A DNA stretch of 13,453 bases from CAVPRW01 sp046727435 [NCBI: bacterium] (lineage in GTDB: Bacteria; Tectomicrobia; Entotheonellia; J063), in assembly GCA_046727435.1 (NCBI GenBank), contig JBKPCR010000409.1, forward strand, positions 1-13,453, written 5' to 3'. Below are positions 1-7,402 of the stretch, one piece after another. Both the position numbers and the translations under genes were made by a program. The notes beneath the pieces were generated by a model that saw only the letters and a list, made by a program, of their open reading frames with translations, had not been told where the DNA came from and made no database searches. Within the stretch, counting starts at the first letter, position 1, and each line of letters begins with the position of its first letter.

Positions 1-631
1 GGACCCCCGAGGTGAGATCGGGGGCGACGAAGTTGAACGCATTCGCCGTTAAGGTGTTGAGGAGCACGCTGATTTCCTCGGGGGTGGTCGTGCACCCCGT
101 CGGGATGGCGGCCCCCGCCGGACAACTCAAGATCCCCTGCAGCGTCGCCGACAGCGTCTGTAGCCGGCTGCAGTAGGTCACGCCCGCACCGTCCACACCT
201 GACCCCGGTGAGCCCTCGAACGCCAGACCATTGTCTGGCAAGGCGTAGGAGCCACCCGCTCCCGGACCAGCACCCTGGCCGAGTGTCACCGGATCGAGCA
301 CCACTCGCACCCTGACGGCCGAGACGGCAGTCGAGCTATCGATCGCCGCATCTTTGCTCCTGACGGTCGTGTCGGTGTAATTGCCGCACTCGAGCGCCGG
401 CGTGATAAAGAGATCCTTCCCATTCGCCATCTTGATCTCCTGGGTCAAGATGGTTGTCCATGGACCGCTGACCGCCCCCTCTAGGTTAGTAGTCTTGACG
501 GTCTGCAGCGCGACGAGCTCCGTCACCGCCGCCGTCGCCTTCGCGGCAGGTTGGCTCTGCGCCGAGGCCGTGGCAACCGCGACCAGCAGCGCGAGACCGA
601 CGATGGAAGTGATACTCAGGATCTTGCTCAT
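1..631 (-). CDS. Exported protein of unknown function, C-terminus cut by window edge
   Basis: The reading frame is open for 210 codons from ATG at 631 down to base 1, with no stop before the window ends. An AGAGGG ribosome site lies 6 nt before the ATG. Residues 1-24 form a classical Sec signal peptide: a lysine at position 3, a hydrophobic core rich in V, A and L, and an A-S-A cleavage motif before Q25. The mature part is rich in Ala, Thr, Gly and Ser. It has four cysteines (about residues 82, 154, 170 and 180) and a glycine-rich loop near 119-127, so a disulfide-stabilised periplasmic or secreted protein is plausible. I recognise no family. It is transcribed away from the mobile-element region to its right. 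Confidence is in the gene being real, not in a function. Confidence 0.72.
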   Translation of the reverse strand, partial: MSKILSITSIVGLALLVAVATASAQSQPAAKATAAVTELVALQTVKTTNLEGAVSGPWTTILTQEIKMANGKDLFITPALECGNYTDTTVRSKDAAIDSSTAVSAVRVRVVLDPVTLGQGAGPGAGGSYALPDNGLAFEGSPGSGVDGAGVTYCSRLQTLSATLQGILSCPAGAAIPTGCTTTPEEISVLLNTLTANAFNFVAPDLTSGV

Positions 632-1250
632 GTGGTTCCCTCTGTCTGAAAGGACTGTTGCGTGTGACAGGCACGGACCTTACATCCGCTGTCTCACATA
701 CGGAAACGCTCAGAAATCCGTTGCGATACCTCCTTTCGGTCTGTTGCCGTGCGATCACCACGCTGACGCGCGCGCGCAGTGGCCTACCGTGGATGAGTAG
801 GGTGGATGATGGCTCAGCAGATCCTTGCCACGGCTCATGCAGTCGTCGTACACGTCTGATCTCTACCGTTCGCCTATTGTTCACCTCCTTGCTTGCTAAT
901 TTCCGGAAGTATGATTTGTTCTAGAGATCGTCCAAAAGCATCGTATTCACCAAGAAGTTCTTCGTCCATTGCGAGTATGATCTTTAGATTTTCTTAAAAA
1001 TATTGATAGTTCTCATAAATATCATTATGCGTACAATTCTATCATTCAATACGTCATATGGCACCAGATGAGAAACTGTCTCAGGATAGAGATATGCAGA
1101 CAACATCTCAGTAGCGGCCTCAATGTACTGCTCACAAGATGATTGCTCGACTGTCGCGTCTGTAATAATCACTATACTCAGCCCCTGATGTTGGCGGTCG
1201 CTTCTGTTTCGTCATGTTAATAAGGAGCCCTTCATCTCAGATCTGCGACC
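632..1250. other. Long stretch without a convincing gene; upstream region of the exported protein
   Basis: Bases 632-900 would hold the promoter and leader of the minus-strand exported protein. On that strand they contain two strong Shine-Dalgarno-like strings (complements of 882-890 and 728-736) with no well-spaced ATG. Bases 900-1170 are clearly more AT-rich than the rest of the window, which suggests a different origin. A 62-codon minus-strand frame (984-1172) starts only with GTG and has no ribosome site. A 27-codon frame from ATG near 1215 on the same strand also lacks one. Neither resembles a family I know, so I do not call them genes. Confidence 0.4.
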
Positions 1251-1358
1251 GCTCTGTCGCAAATTTCTATGTATGAGTCTTTTCGATGCCGTAAGCGATT
1301 GATTTCTCGACGGACGATTTTCAGAAATGAGCCCCAAAGTGGAAATTTGCGACAGAGC
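1251..1358. repeat. 108-bp mini-element with perfect 17-bp terminal inverted repeats
   Basis: Bases 1251-1267 (GCTCTGTCGCAAATTTC) are the exact reverse complement of 1342-1358, enclosing 74 bp of non-coding sequence. The arm resembles IS6-family ends (GGCTCTGTTGCAAA type), and a full IS6-family element with GGTTCTGTTGCAA ends lies about 0.8 kb to the right. This fits a non-autonomous MITE-like derivative, or two solo ends left by deletion of an element's interior. The flanking 8-mers do not match, so there is no visible target duplication. The right end abuts the truncated transposase relic at 1361. Confidence 0.55.
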
Positions 1359-1360
1359 CC

Positions 1361-1568
1361 CTGATTCCATTGTCTGAAAACCACCTGCGGTGCATCCTGA
1401 AGGCATGGGTGCCGCATGACCATGCAGGCCGTCCACACATGGCCTTGGGGCCAGGTATTCCGCAGCCACCGCCACCGGCACCGGCTTCCAGAGCACCTGC
1501 GTGTCATGGCACGTCCGATCCTTGGTGGTCTGCAGTATGAATACCGGCTGGAAAAGAAGGTGGCGTGA
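1361..1568 (+). pseudogene. 3' remnant of an integrase-core (rve-type) insertion-sequence transposase
   Basis: From 1361 the frame reads LIPLSENHLRCILKAW and then GRPHMALGPGIP. This matches the C-terminal block of rve-type transposases, in which an HLR..L..W segment is followed by GRPH..LGPG.P. After the proline-rich stretch the frame breaks between about 1459 and 1490. The tail continues in another frame (HRLPEHLRV, then ARPILGGLQYEYRLEKKVA) to TGA at 1566-1568. The ILGG(L/I)xxEY ending is typical of these proteins. The catalytic DDE core is absent and the remnant starts right beside the mini-element, so it is dead. The family assignment rests on motif recall, not a search. Confidence 0.6.
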
Positions 1569-1794
1569 CGATGGCACCATAGTTTTTGCGGACGACAGGG
1601 GGTGTATCATTGTGTGGAGTGAGGGCCTGTGAGTAGCATCGGAACAGAAATTTACGCTACAGATCTCTGTCATTGAATTTATTGACGGTAGATGCAAGGT
1701 CTGTAGAGCCTGTATAGGGGTATCGAGGCGCGTTCAGGAGCGACTGATCAGATAGGAGTCCCTTGCTGATCAGCCAACTAATCAGGAAAAGACA

Positions 1795-2138
1795 TTGATT
1801 TTACAGGCTGAACGGCTCTCGATTACCGATACCCTTTTGATCACCTATCTCCTAGCGCAAAAATCTGTTCAGTTGCTACTCAGACCCCTAGTACGGCTTC
1901 ACAGCAGAAAGGTAGGCCGTCTGCTCATGCTAATCGGGTTCCTTCACGTCCTTGGCGGAACTTGGGTAGGACGAAAGCCGCTAGCACGTATTTTTCGGGA
2001 TGGCTTCTGGGGAGAGGCAGATTCTGCTTTGGGTAACATGGCTTCGGAGATGGATAAGGAACTGGTTTTCTGGTTTCTGCTCTGAGGGCTGTTTATGTTC
2101 ATTTTTGGGCAGTTGATTTCGTCCATAGAACGTCAGGG
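1795..2138 (+). pseudogene. Broken small membrane protein gene (DUF6463-like), truncated by the IS6 element
   Basis: An open frame (TTG at 1795; true start uncertain) encodes hydrophobic segments including GRLLMLIGFLHVLGG, then PLARIFRDGFWGEADS, then ELVFWFLL. An in-frame TGA at 2083-2085 interrupts it. The same frame then resumes as GLFMFIFGQLISSIERQG until the IS6 left end at 2139. The order G-R-L-L..G..H..G, a charged DG loop, FWFLLFG and a second membrane helix ending in ER.G is what I recall of DUF6463-type small integral membrane proteins. The gene therefore carries both a nonsense mutation and a 3' truncation. Frame and truncation are seen directly; the family name is moderately uncertain. 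Confidence 0.5.
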
Positions 2139-2978
2139 GGTTCTGTTGCAAGAATGGCAGGTGATCTGCTACAACGAGCCAGACAATCTTAATCCTAGAT
2201 CACCGAAGATTGGCCATGAGCGATCCCTCCCTGTTCAAATGCGCCATTTTCAAGCCGACATCATTCTCTGCGCTGTGCGATGGTATTTACGCTACGCGTT
2301 GAGCTACCGCGACGTGGAAGAGCTTCTGCGGGAACGCGGTGTGTGGGTTGATCACACCACCGTGTTTCGCTGGGTCCAGCGCTATGCGCCAGAGTTGGAC
2401 AGGCGATGCCGGCCATATCTGCGGGCGACCAACGATTCGTACCGGGTAGATGAGACCTACATCAAGATCAAGAAGCGCTGGTATTACCTCTACCGCGCCG
2501 TCGATTCCACGGGTGCCACGCTGGACTTCATGCTGAGTCCTACGCGCGATGCGGAGGCCGCTGAATGCTTCTTCCGCCAGGTGCTCCAGGCCTCCCATAC
2601 GCGCACTCCCCGGGTCATCACGGTCGACAAGAACGCCGCATACCCACTGGCTTTCGAGGCCCTCCAGCAAGACGGAACACTCCCAGAGACCTGCCTTCTC
2701 AGACAATGCAAGTATTTAAATAATGTGGTGGAACAGGACCATCGATTTGTGAAACGTCGTGTGAATCCTGGCTTGGGATTTGGGGCGTTCGACACCGCGC
2801 AGCGGACCATCCAGGGCTATGAAGCCCTGCATAGAGTCCACAAGGGCCAAATCGAGGGGTTCACCACGGAGGATGTCCTCGCACAAAATCGGGTCATCAA
2901 CCAGCTGTTCGGGGTGGCGGCATAACGAGCACTCGCTCACCCTCTCCTCGCGCTCCAATCAGTTTTTGCAACACTACC
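2139..2978 (+). mobile_element. IS6-family insertion sequence, 840 bp, without target-site duplication
   Basis: The left end (GGTTCTGTTGCAA, 2139-2151) and the reverse complement of the right end (GGTAGTGTTGCAA, 2966-2978) agree at 11 of 13 bases. Both fit IS6-family ends, and 840 bp is a normal length for the family. The element holds one transposase gene. The bases just outside (CGTCAGGG on the left, GGTTCGCG on the right) are not a direct repeat of the expected 8 bp. The left flank is a truncated membrane protein gene and the right flank a truncated substrate-binding protein gene of opposite orientation. Recombination or an IS-driven deletion has therefore replaced at least one original flank. 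Confidence 0.85.
2239..2925 (+). CDS. IS6-family DDE transposase, possibly with a damaged N-terminus
   Basis: This is the transposase of the surrounding IS6 element. It opens with MRHFQADIILCAVRWYLRYA, followed by a helix-turn-helix-like SYRDVEELL..RGV.VDHTTVFRWVQRYAPE block. The DDE triad is complete: D in RVDETYIK, D in VITVDKNAAYP, and E in VVEQDHRF exactly 34 residues later with the usual downstream K/R. It ends in LFGVAA, as relatives do. Relatives start with a short M.DPSLFKWRHF-type leader. An ATG at 2216 encodes just such a leader (MSDPSLFK) in another frame, joining this one only if a G is restored near 2241. I therefore place the usable start at ATG 2239 (228 aa), which has no good ribosome site; activity is doubtful. 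The frame is also open upstream through the IS end into the membrane protein relic. Confidence 0.85.
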   Translation: MRHFQADIILCAVRWYLRYALSYRDVEELLRERGVWVDHTTVFRWVQRYAPELDRRCRPYLRATNDSYRVDETYIKIKKRWYYLYRAVDSTGATLDFMLSPTRDAEAAECFFRQVLQASHTRTPRVITVDKNAAYPLAFEALQQDGTLPETCLLRQCKYLNNVVEQDHRFVKRRVNPGLGFGAFDTAQRTIQGYEALHRVHKGQIEGFTTEDVLAQNRVINQLFGVAA

Positions 2979-3512
2979 GGTTCGCGAGGACCGCGATGCG
3001 AGCGAGGGTGGGCACCAGCTCTTTGAGGAGTTCCAGCCGTTTGCCGTGCAGCTCGGACGAAAAAGTGTCGAGACCTGTGAGGTTGCCACCAGGATGGGCC
3101 AGGCTGGCGACGAACCCCCGACCCACCGGGTCGCTCTGTCCCGCAAAGACAATGGGGATGGTCTGGGTCGCGTGCTGGGCGGCACGGATGAACGGTTCTC
3201 CTCCAGACACCACGAGGACGTCGACCGGCAGATGGACCAGTTCGCCGCCAGCTCGGGCAGCCGCTCGAGTCTCCCCTCCCCAAATCGCCATTCAATGACG
3301 AGGTTCTGGCCTTCCACATAGCCGAGCTCACGCAGGCCTTGCCGGAAGGCCTCGGCCGTCCTGTGCCCGAACGGTGGACCCTCGGGCGGGCTGCCGGCGG
3401 CGAGCCGACCAGTGCGGAACACCTTTGTCGGCTGTTGTGCGTCAGCCAGGAGCGGCGTCACCAGGAGGGCGAGCGCCAGGGTGACGAGGAGTCTGATGGT
3501 GCGGCACGTCAT
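2979..3512 (-). pseudogene. ABC transporter substrate-binding protein (Trp/Tyr-type), frameshifted and truncated by IS6
   Basis: The start is ATG at 3512 with AGGAGG 5 nt upstream. The first ~26 residues are a signal peptide (MTCRTIRLL, a hydrophobic core, ADAQQ). The product continues with AFRQGLRELGYVEGQNLVIEWRFGEG and RLPELAA, typical of the ABC_sub_bind family (PF04392) of periplasmic ligand-binding proteins. At 3243-3248 one base is missing (GCGGC-GAA where the family needs A-A-E-L-V). The sequence continues in a second frame as ELVHLPVDVLVVSGG, then TIPIVFAG, DPVGRGFVASLAHPGGNLTG and LARIAVLAN. It then runs into the IS6 right end, whose TAG stops it. About the C-terminal half is gone, and no permease or ATPase gene is nearby. 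Two independent lesions make this a clear pseudogene. Confidence 0.88.
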
Positions 3513-3621
3513 AGGAGCCTCCTACATTCATGGATGAGTAGGGGACATTCTACGCGCCTCATGCCAAAGAGGGAAACCAAATTTTGCAGAATAAAACGTC
3601 CAAATCCGTGGAGCAGATTCG

Positions 3622-4399
3622 CGGATACCCCACACTCTCAGGGGCTATTTTCCGCAAGTCCTGACGTGGTTCCAGCTCCTGGATACCCGGCTTGTCTACG
3701 AGTTTCTGCGGCGTTGGCGGACGCTAGAGGCCGTCCAAGAGGCGGATAATCGCACCTTATTCGCATTTTTCCACGCCTATCGCTCCAAGCGGTGAGCCCT
3801 CAACCAGAAGCGGATCGCCGTGATCCGCCACGCAATACCGGCGACCACCTATGGCGCGGCGGTGACCACATCCATCATGGTCGTACAGGCGCTCATCGAG
3901 TAGATCCGGTGTCTCGTTGACGCCATCTGCAGCTTTGGTCGACACCTGGAGGCGCTCACGCGCGCCCATGCAGATTGTGCGATATTTGCTTCCCTCCCAG
4001 GGGCAGGGCCGGTCCAAACGGCGTGCCTCATCAGTGCGCTGGGCATGGACCGTAGCCGGTATGAGCAGGTCGAAGATCTCGTGACGTTTGTGGGAATTCC
4101 CCGGTGGTGGAGCGCAGCGGCCGCACCATGCTCACCCACATGCGCTGGTGTTGTCCAACGTTCCTCAGGCAGTCGTTCCATGAGTATGCTGGGCAATCCA
4201 TCCCGCACTGCCGTTGGGCCAAGGCGTATTACCCGCAACAACGGACCCACGGCAAAGTGCATCAAGCGGCCGTTCGGGCCCTCGCCTCTGGTGGTTCCGA
4301 ATCATCTTCCGCTGTTGGAAAAGTCATACGCCCTATGCGGCCCTTTTCTTACCCGACGAATATCCATCGCACCAAAGATTATTTGTTACAATGAGGTGA
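3622..4399 (+). pseudogene. IS110-family transposase remnant (Transposase_20 part), multiply broken
   Basis: The relic starts near HTLRGYFPQVLTWF (3631 on) and continues with LLDTRLVYEFLRRWRTLEA. This is the segment before the C-terminal Transposase_20 domain (PF02371) of IS110 elements. In-frame stops occur at 3793 (TGA) and 3901 (TAG). The core helix-hairpin-helix-like stretch FASLPGAGPVQTACLISALG is intact. A frameshift near 4102 leads to VERSGRTMLTHMRWCCPTFL, then FHEYAGQSIPHCRWAKAYY and HGKVHQAAVRALA. A second frameshift near 4282 leads to WFRIIFRCWKSHTPY and a final TGA at 4397-4399. The N-terminal DEDD catalytic part is missing. IS110 elements lack terminal inverted repeats, so its ends cannot be fixed. 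Confidence 0.85.
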
Positions 4400-4763
4400 G
4401 CCCTTCCAGACGGTGGGCTACTGCAACGTGGCTCTAGATCAATTGAGCTTATAAGGCAAGGCGGACCCTGCGAGAACATGCGTTTTTGGACGAGTGTGCC
4501 GGACGGCACACGGCTAGAAAGTGGCTCCCCAGCCATGATTAAGGCCCTGCAACCACAACACCTAAAGGGGATGCATCCGGCTCGTTGAGCCATTGGAACA
4601 GCCCATTGCCGAGCGCTTGAATTCTACAGTTATGCCATGCACCATTCCGAGCGTGTGAAGAACGTTGCCCTGCAGCGGGCTTCAATCGGCCAGAGTCCAG
4701 AATTCGGCATTCGCGTATTTGAGAAGTGAAGTATGGGTATGGGATCCTCATGGAGGGAATGGC
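4400..4763. other. Intergenic region upstream of aspS with an 18-bp dyad
   Basis: There is no gene in these 364 bp. The main visible structure is a perfect dyad at 4494-4511: the 8-base arms GTGTGCCG and CGGCACAC are separated by GA. It could be an operator or a short hairpin; no T-run follows it, so it is not a standard terminator. The aspS ribosome site GGAGGG lies at 4752-4757. A promoter for aspS must lie here or in the transposase relic, but I see no convincing -35/-10 pair. Confidence 0.45.
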
Positions 4764-6560
4764 ATGCTTCGAACGCATAGCTGCGGAGAGCTCCGCACCA
4801 AGCATAGCAGCCTTGAGGTGACGTTGGCGGGGTGGGTGCATCGTCGCCGCGACCACGGACCGGTGCTGTTTATCGATCTACGTGACCGCTACGGCATCAC
4901 GCAACTGGTAGCGGATCCCGCGACGAACCCCGAGGCACGCACGGCGCTCGATGAGGCCCGTAGCGAGTACGTGCTGCAGGTGACCGGACGCGTGCAGGCA
5001 CGCCCCCCTGGCATGGCCAACCCCAACCTTGCCACCGGCGCCATCGAGGTGGATGTCCATCACGCCAGGCTGCTCAACCGCTCCAAGCTGCCACCGCTCC
5101 TGATCAACCGTGATGGCGGCGAGGACGAGTCGCTCCGCCTGAAGTATCGGTATCTCGATCTTCGACGGGAACACATGCAGCGCATTCTGGCCCTTCGCCA
5201 TCGGACCGTGAAGTTTATGCGAGATTTCCTGGATGCGCGCGGCTTCTATGAGATCGAAACCCCCATGCTGATGAAGAGCACGCCGGAGGGGGCACGCGAT
5301 TATCTGGTCCCCTCACGCCTCCACCCAGGCATGTGCTATGCACTGCCGCAGTCCCCGCAGCAACTCAAGCAGCTGTTGATGATCGCTGGATTCGATAAGT
5401 ACTTCCAAATTGCGCGTTGTATGCGTGACGAGGACCTCCGAGCCGATAGACAACCCGAGTTTACGCAACTCGACCTGGAGATGAGCTTCGTCGAGCAGGA
5501 CGATGTGCTGGAGGTCGTCGAATCGTTGCTCGTCGCCTTGGTGCCGGCGGTGACTCCGCACAAGCGACTGCTCTCCCCTTTCCCCCAGCTGACCTATGCC
5601 GAGGCTATGGCGCGATACGGAACCGACAAACCCGACCTGCGCTATGGCCTGGAGCTGGTCGACATCAGCGATCTAGTTGGTGACTCGGGCTTCGATGTCT
5701 TCGACAACGCGCTAGGCGCCCAGGGGCAGGTCAAAGGTGTGCGCGCACCTGGTTGTGCCGCCTACTCGCGCAGGCAGCTGGATGAGCTGCAGGAGATCGC
5801 TCGGGCCGGCGGCGCTCGGGGCGCAATATTCATCACTATCGCTGAGGGGAGACAGCCTCGAACCCCCCTCACCAGGTATCTGGGTGCCGAGCGGCTTGCC
5901 GCGATCGTAGGCCGCCTGGACGGAGAGCCTGGCGACCTGTTGCTCTTGGTGGCCGACCAGCCAGCCGTCGTCGCGGCCAGCCTAGATAAGATACGCCGCG
6001 AGCTTGGTCACCGCTTCAAGATGGCCGCCCCGGATCTGTTGGCCTTCGCCTGGGTGGTCGATTTTCCGATGTTCGAGTGGAACGCCAATGAGGAACGTTG
6101 GGAGGCCAAACACCATCCTTTCTGTATGGTCAACCTCGAGGATCTAGCGATGCTCGAGGTCGCGCCTGGAGAGGTCCGCGCCGCAGCCTACGACCTCGTC
6201 TGTAACGGGTATGAATTAGCATCAGGCTCGATTCGCGTCCATGACCGCGCGGTCCAGCAACGCCTTTTCCAGGTGCTTGGCTACCAACCCGCGGAAATCG
6301 AACGTCGCTTCGGCCATCTCCTAGAGGCCTTCGACTATGGGGCGCCGCCCCATGGCGGGATCGCCCCTGGGATCGACCGCCTCGTGATGCTGCTGGCCGA
6401 TACCGAGAACATTCGTGACGTCATCGCCTTCCCCAAAACCCAGAGAGCCGAGGATCTCATGCTGGACGCACCCTCAGCAGTGGATGAGCACCAGTTGCGA
6501 GAACTGCACCTCACCTGGCTAGCAGAGGTGCCCCAGGATATAAAGGGGCAGGAGACCTGA
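4764..6560 (+). CDS. aspS: Aspartyl-tRNA synthetase, probably non-discriminating
   Basis: This cytoplasmic class II synthetase of 598 residues (family usual about 590-600) charges tRNA-Asp with aspartate. I chose ATG 4764 because GGAGGG sits 6 nt upstream and the product begins [10 protein letters not shown], as in homologues; the frame is open further upstream without support. The OB-fold anticodon-binding domain comes first ([10 protein letters not shown], then DLRDRYG). Next is catalytic motif 1 ([10 protein letters not shown]), the DYLVPSR loop, motif 2 ([20 protein letters not shown], about 218-237), the bacterial GAD insertion, and motif 3 (GIAPGIDR, 532-539). His31 and Gly83 match the two positions that mark non-discriminating enzymes (E. 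coli has Leu and Lys), which predicts that Asp-tRNA-Asn is also made and then amidated by GatCAB. The gene looks intact although mobile-element debris precedes it. Confidence 0.97.
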   Translation: MLRTHSCGELRTKHSSLEVTLAGWVHRRRDHGPVLFIDLRDRYGITQLVADPATNPEARTALDEARSEYVLQVTGRVQARPPGMANPNLATGAIEVDVHHARLLNRSKLPPLLINRDGGEDESLRLKYRYLDLRREHMQRILALRHRTVKFMRDFLDARGFYEIETPMLMKSTPEGARDYLVPSRLHPGMCYALPQSPQQLKQLLMIAGFDKYFQIARCMRDEDLRADRQPEFTQLDLEMSFVEQDDVLEVVESLLVALVPAVTPHKRLLSPFPQLTYAEAMARYGTDKPDLRYGLELVDISDLVGDSGFDVFDNALGAQGQVKGVRAPGCAAYSRRQLDELQEIARAGGARGAIFITIAEGRQPRTPLTRYLGAERLAAIVGRLDGEPGDLLLLVADQPAVVAASLDKIRRELGHRFKMAAPDLLAFAWVVDFPMFEWNANEERWEAKHHPFCMVNLEDLAMLEVAPGEVRAAAYDLVCNGYELASGSIRVHDRAVQQRLFQVLGYQPAEIERRFGHLLEAFDYGAPPHGGIAPGIDRLVMLLADTENIRDVIAFPKTQRAEDLMLDAPSAVDEHQLRELHLTWLAEVPQDIKGQET

Positions 6561-6637
6561 AACCAGCGACCGATCAGGAAGAAGATAACCTGGAGGCATG
6601 GATAGCAAACGGCTCAAAGAATTCGCCACCAGTCGAG

Positions 6638-6643
6638 TATAAT
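6638..6643 (+). promoter_or_regulatory. Candidate -10 box upstream of the tandem ABM-domain gene
   Basis: A consensus TATAAT lies about 90 nt before the ATG at 6733. The sequence 17-18 nt upstream (around CAAAGA, 6615-6620) is a poor -35. Because aspS ends 172 nt before the next gene, a separate promoter is plausible, but a single hexamer is weak evidence. Confidence 0.28.
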
Positions 6644-6732
6644 GAGCGCGTGGCAGAGCCGCTGCATGTCTGCCGCCATGCCGTGGAGGCCAGGACCGCC
6701 CAGATCGAGTGGCACACCAGGAGGGACATGCG

Positions 6733-7383
6733 ATGGGTGAGCAACAGACAGCGCGCACAGATGAAACGACTGATTCTGCCGTATACGTGGTGGCATATTT
6801 CGAAGTCGTGCCACCATCCATAGCTGAAGCTGCCGCGCTGCTCAGGCAGTACCGCGAGGCAAGTCGCACGGATGCAGGCCTTATGGGTCTTGAGGTGCTG
6901 CAACAGTGCGCTCGACCAGATCATTTCGCGATTGTGGAAACGTGGCAGGATCAGAAGTCCTTCGAGGCCCACGGCAGCGCGACGCACACGCTAGCATTGC
7001 ACGAGCGGCTACAGCCTCTCCGCAGCAGCCCATACGATGAACGTCTGCACCAGTATCTCGCCATTGGCGCCGCGCCAGCCTCACGCGTTGCAGGAGCCAT
7101 CTATGCCGTGACACACGCTGATGCCATTCCACCGGCCAAGGATGACGCTATGGTGCTGCTAAAGCAGTTGGCCGAGGTGAGCCGTCACGATGACGGCGGG
7201 GTACGTTTTGAGGTGCTGCAACAGCACAGTCGGCCGAACCACTTCACCATCGTGGAAATCTGGCAGGACCAAAAAGCCCTTGAAGGCCATGTGATGGCCG
7301 CCCATACGCGACAATTTCGCCAGCAGTTTCAGCCCATGAGCGGCAGTCTGTACGATGAGCGTCTGTACCAAGCGCTCGACTAG
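6733..7383 (+). CDS. Tandem ABM-domain (antibiotic biosynthesis monooxygenase-like) protein
   Basis: The product has 216 residues. ATG 6733 is chosen because AGGAGGGA sits 6 nt upstream; an in-frame GTG at 6709 lacks such a site. Two copies of a ~90-residue dimeric alpha-beta barrel domain (PF03992 type) cover about residues 16-108 and 121-214. Matching blocks are LEVLQQCARPDHFAIVETWQD (first) and FEVLQQHSRPNHFTIVEIWQD (second), each followed about 25 residues later by a YDERL motif near the domain end. Single-domain relatives are small cofactor-free oxygenases or stress proteins that act as dimers, so this fusion may fold as an intramolecular dimer. DNA identity between the halves is visible (GAGGTGCTGCAACAG in both), indicating a fairly recent internal duplication. 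There is no signal peptide, so it should be cytoplasmic. Its end faces the SDR operon with only 19 bp between. The substrate is unknown. Confidence 0.85.
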   Translation: MGEQQTARTDETTDSAVYVVAYFEVVPPSIAEAAALLRQYREASRTDAGLMGLEVLQQCARPDHFAIVETWQDQKSFEAHGSATHTLALHERLQPLRSSPYDERLHQYLAIGAAPASRVAGAIYAVTHADAIPPAKDDAMVLLKQLAEVSRHDDGGVRFEVLQQHSRPNHFTIVEIWQDQKALEGHVMAAHTRQFRQQFQPMSGSLYDERLYQALD

Positions 7384-7402
7384 AGTGGCGATCGAGCCCT
7401 CG

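Noticed and set aside
486-884. Minus-strand 132-codon frame starting next to a strong Shine-Dalgarno string
   Set aside because: Its GTG directly abuts the ribosome site, the product is Arg-rich and runs out of frame through the well-supported exported protein gene.
984-1172. Minus-strand 62-codon frame in the AT-rich stretch
   Set aside because: It starts with GTG without a ribosome site, has no family resemblance and lies in low-GC DNA where chance frames are possible.
1212-1697. Minus-strand 161-codon frame across the mini-element and transposase relic
   Set aside because: It is antisense to the recognisable rve-type transposase segment and spans the inverted-repeat element, so it is a shadow frame.
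1743-1775. Two copies of the palindrome CTGATCAG close together
   Set aside because: Eight-base palindromes this simple can arise by chance, and nothing around them suggests an operator or array.
7374-7397. Small inverted repeat (GCTCGA...TCGAGC) between the convergent ABM and SDR genes
   Set aside because: Only 6-bp arms with a 12-nt loop and no T-run; too weak to call a bidirectional terminator.
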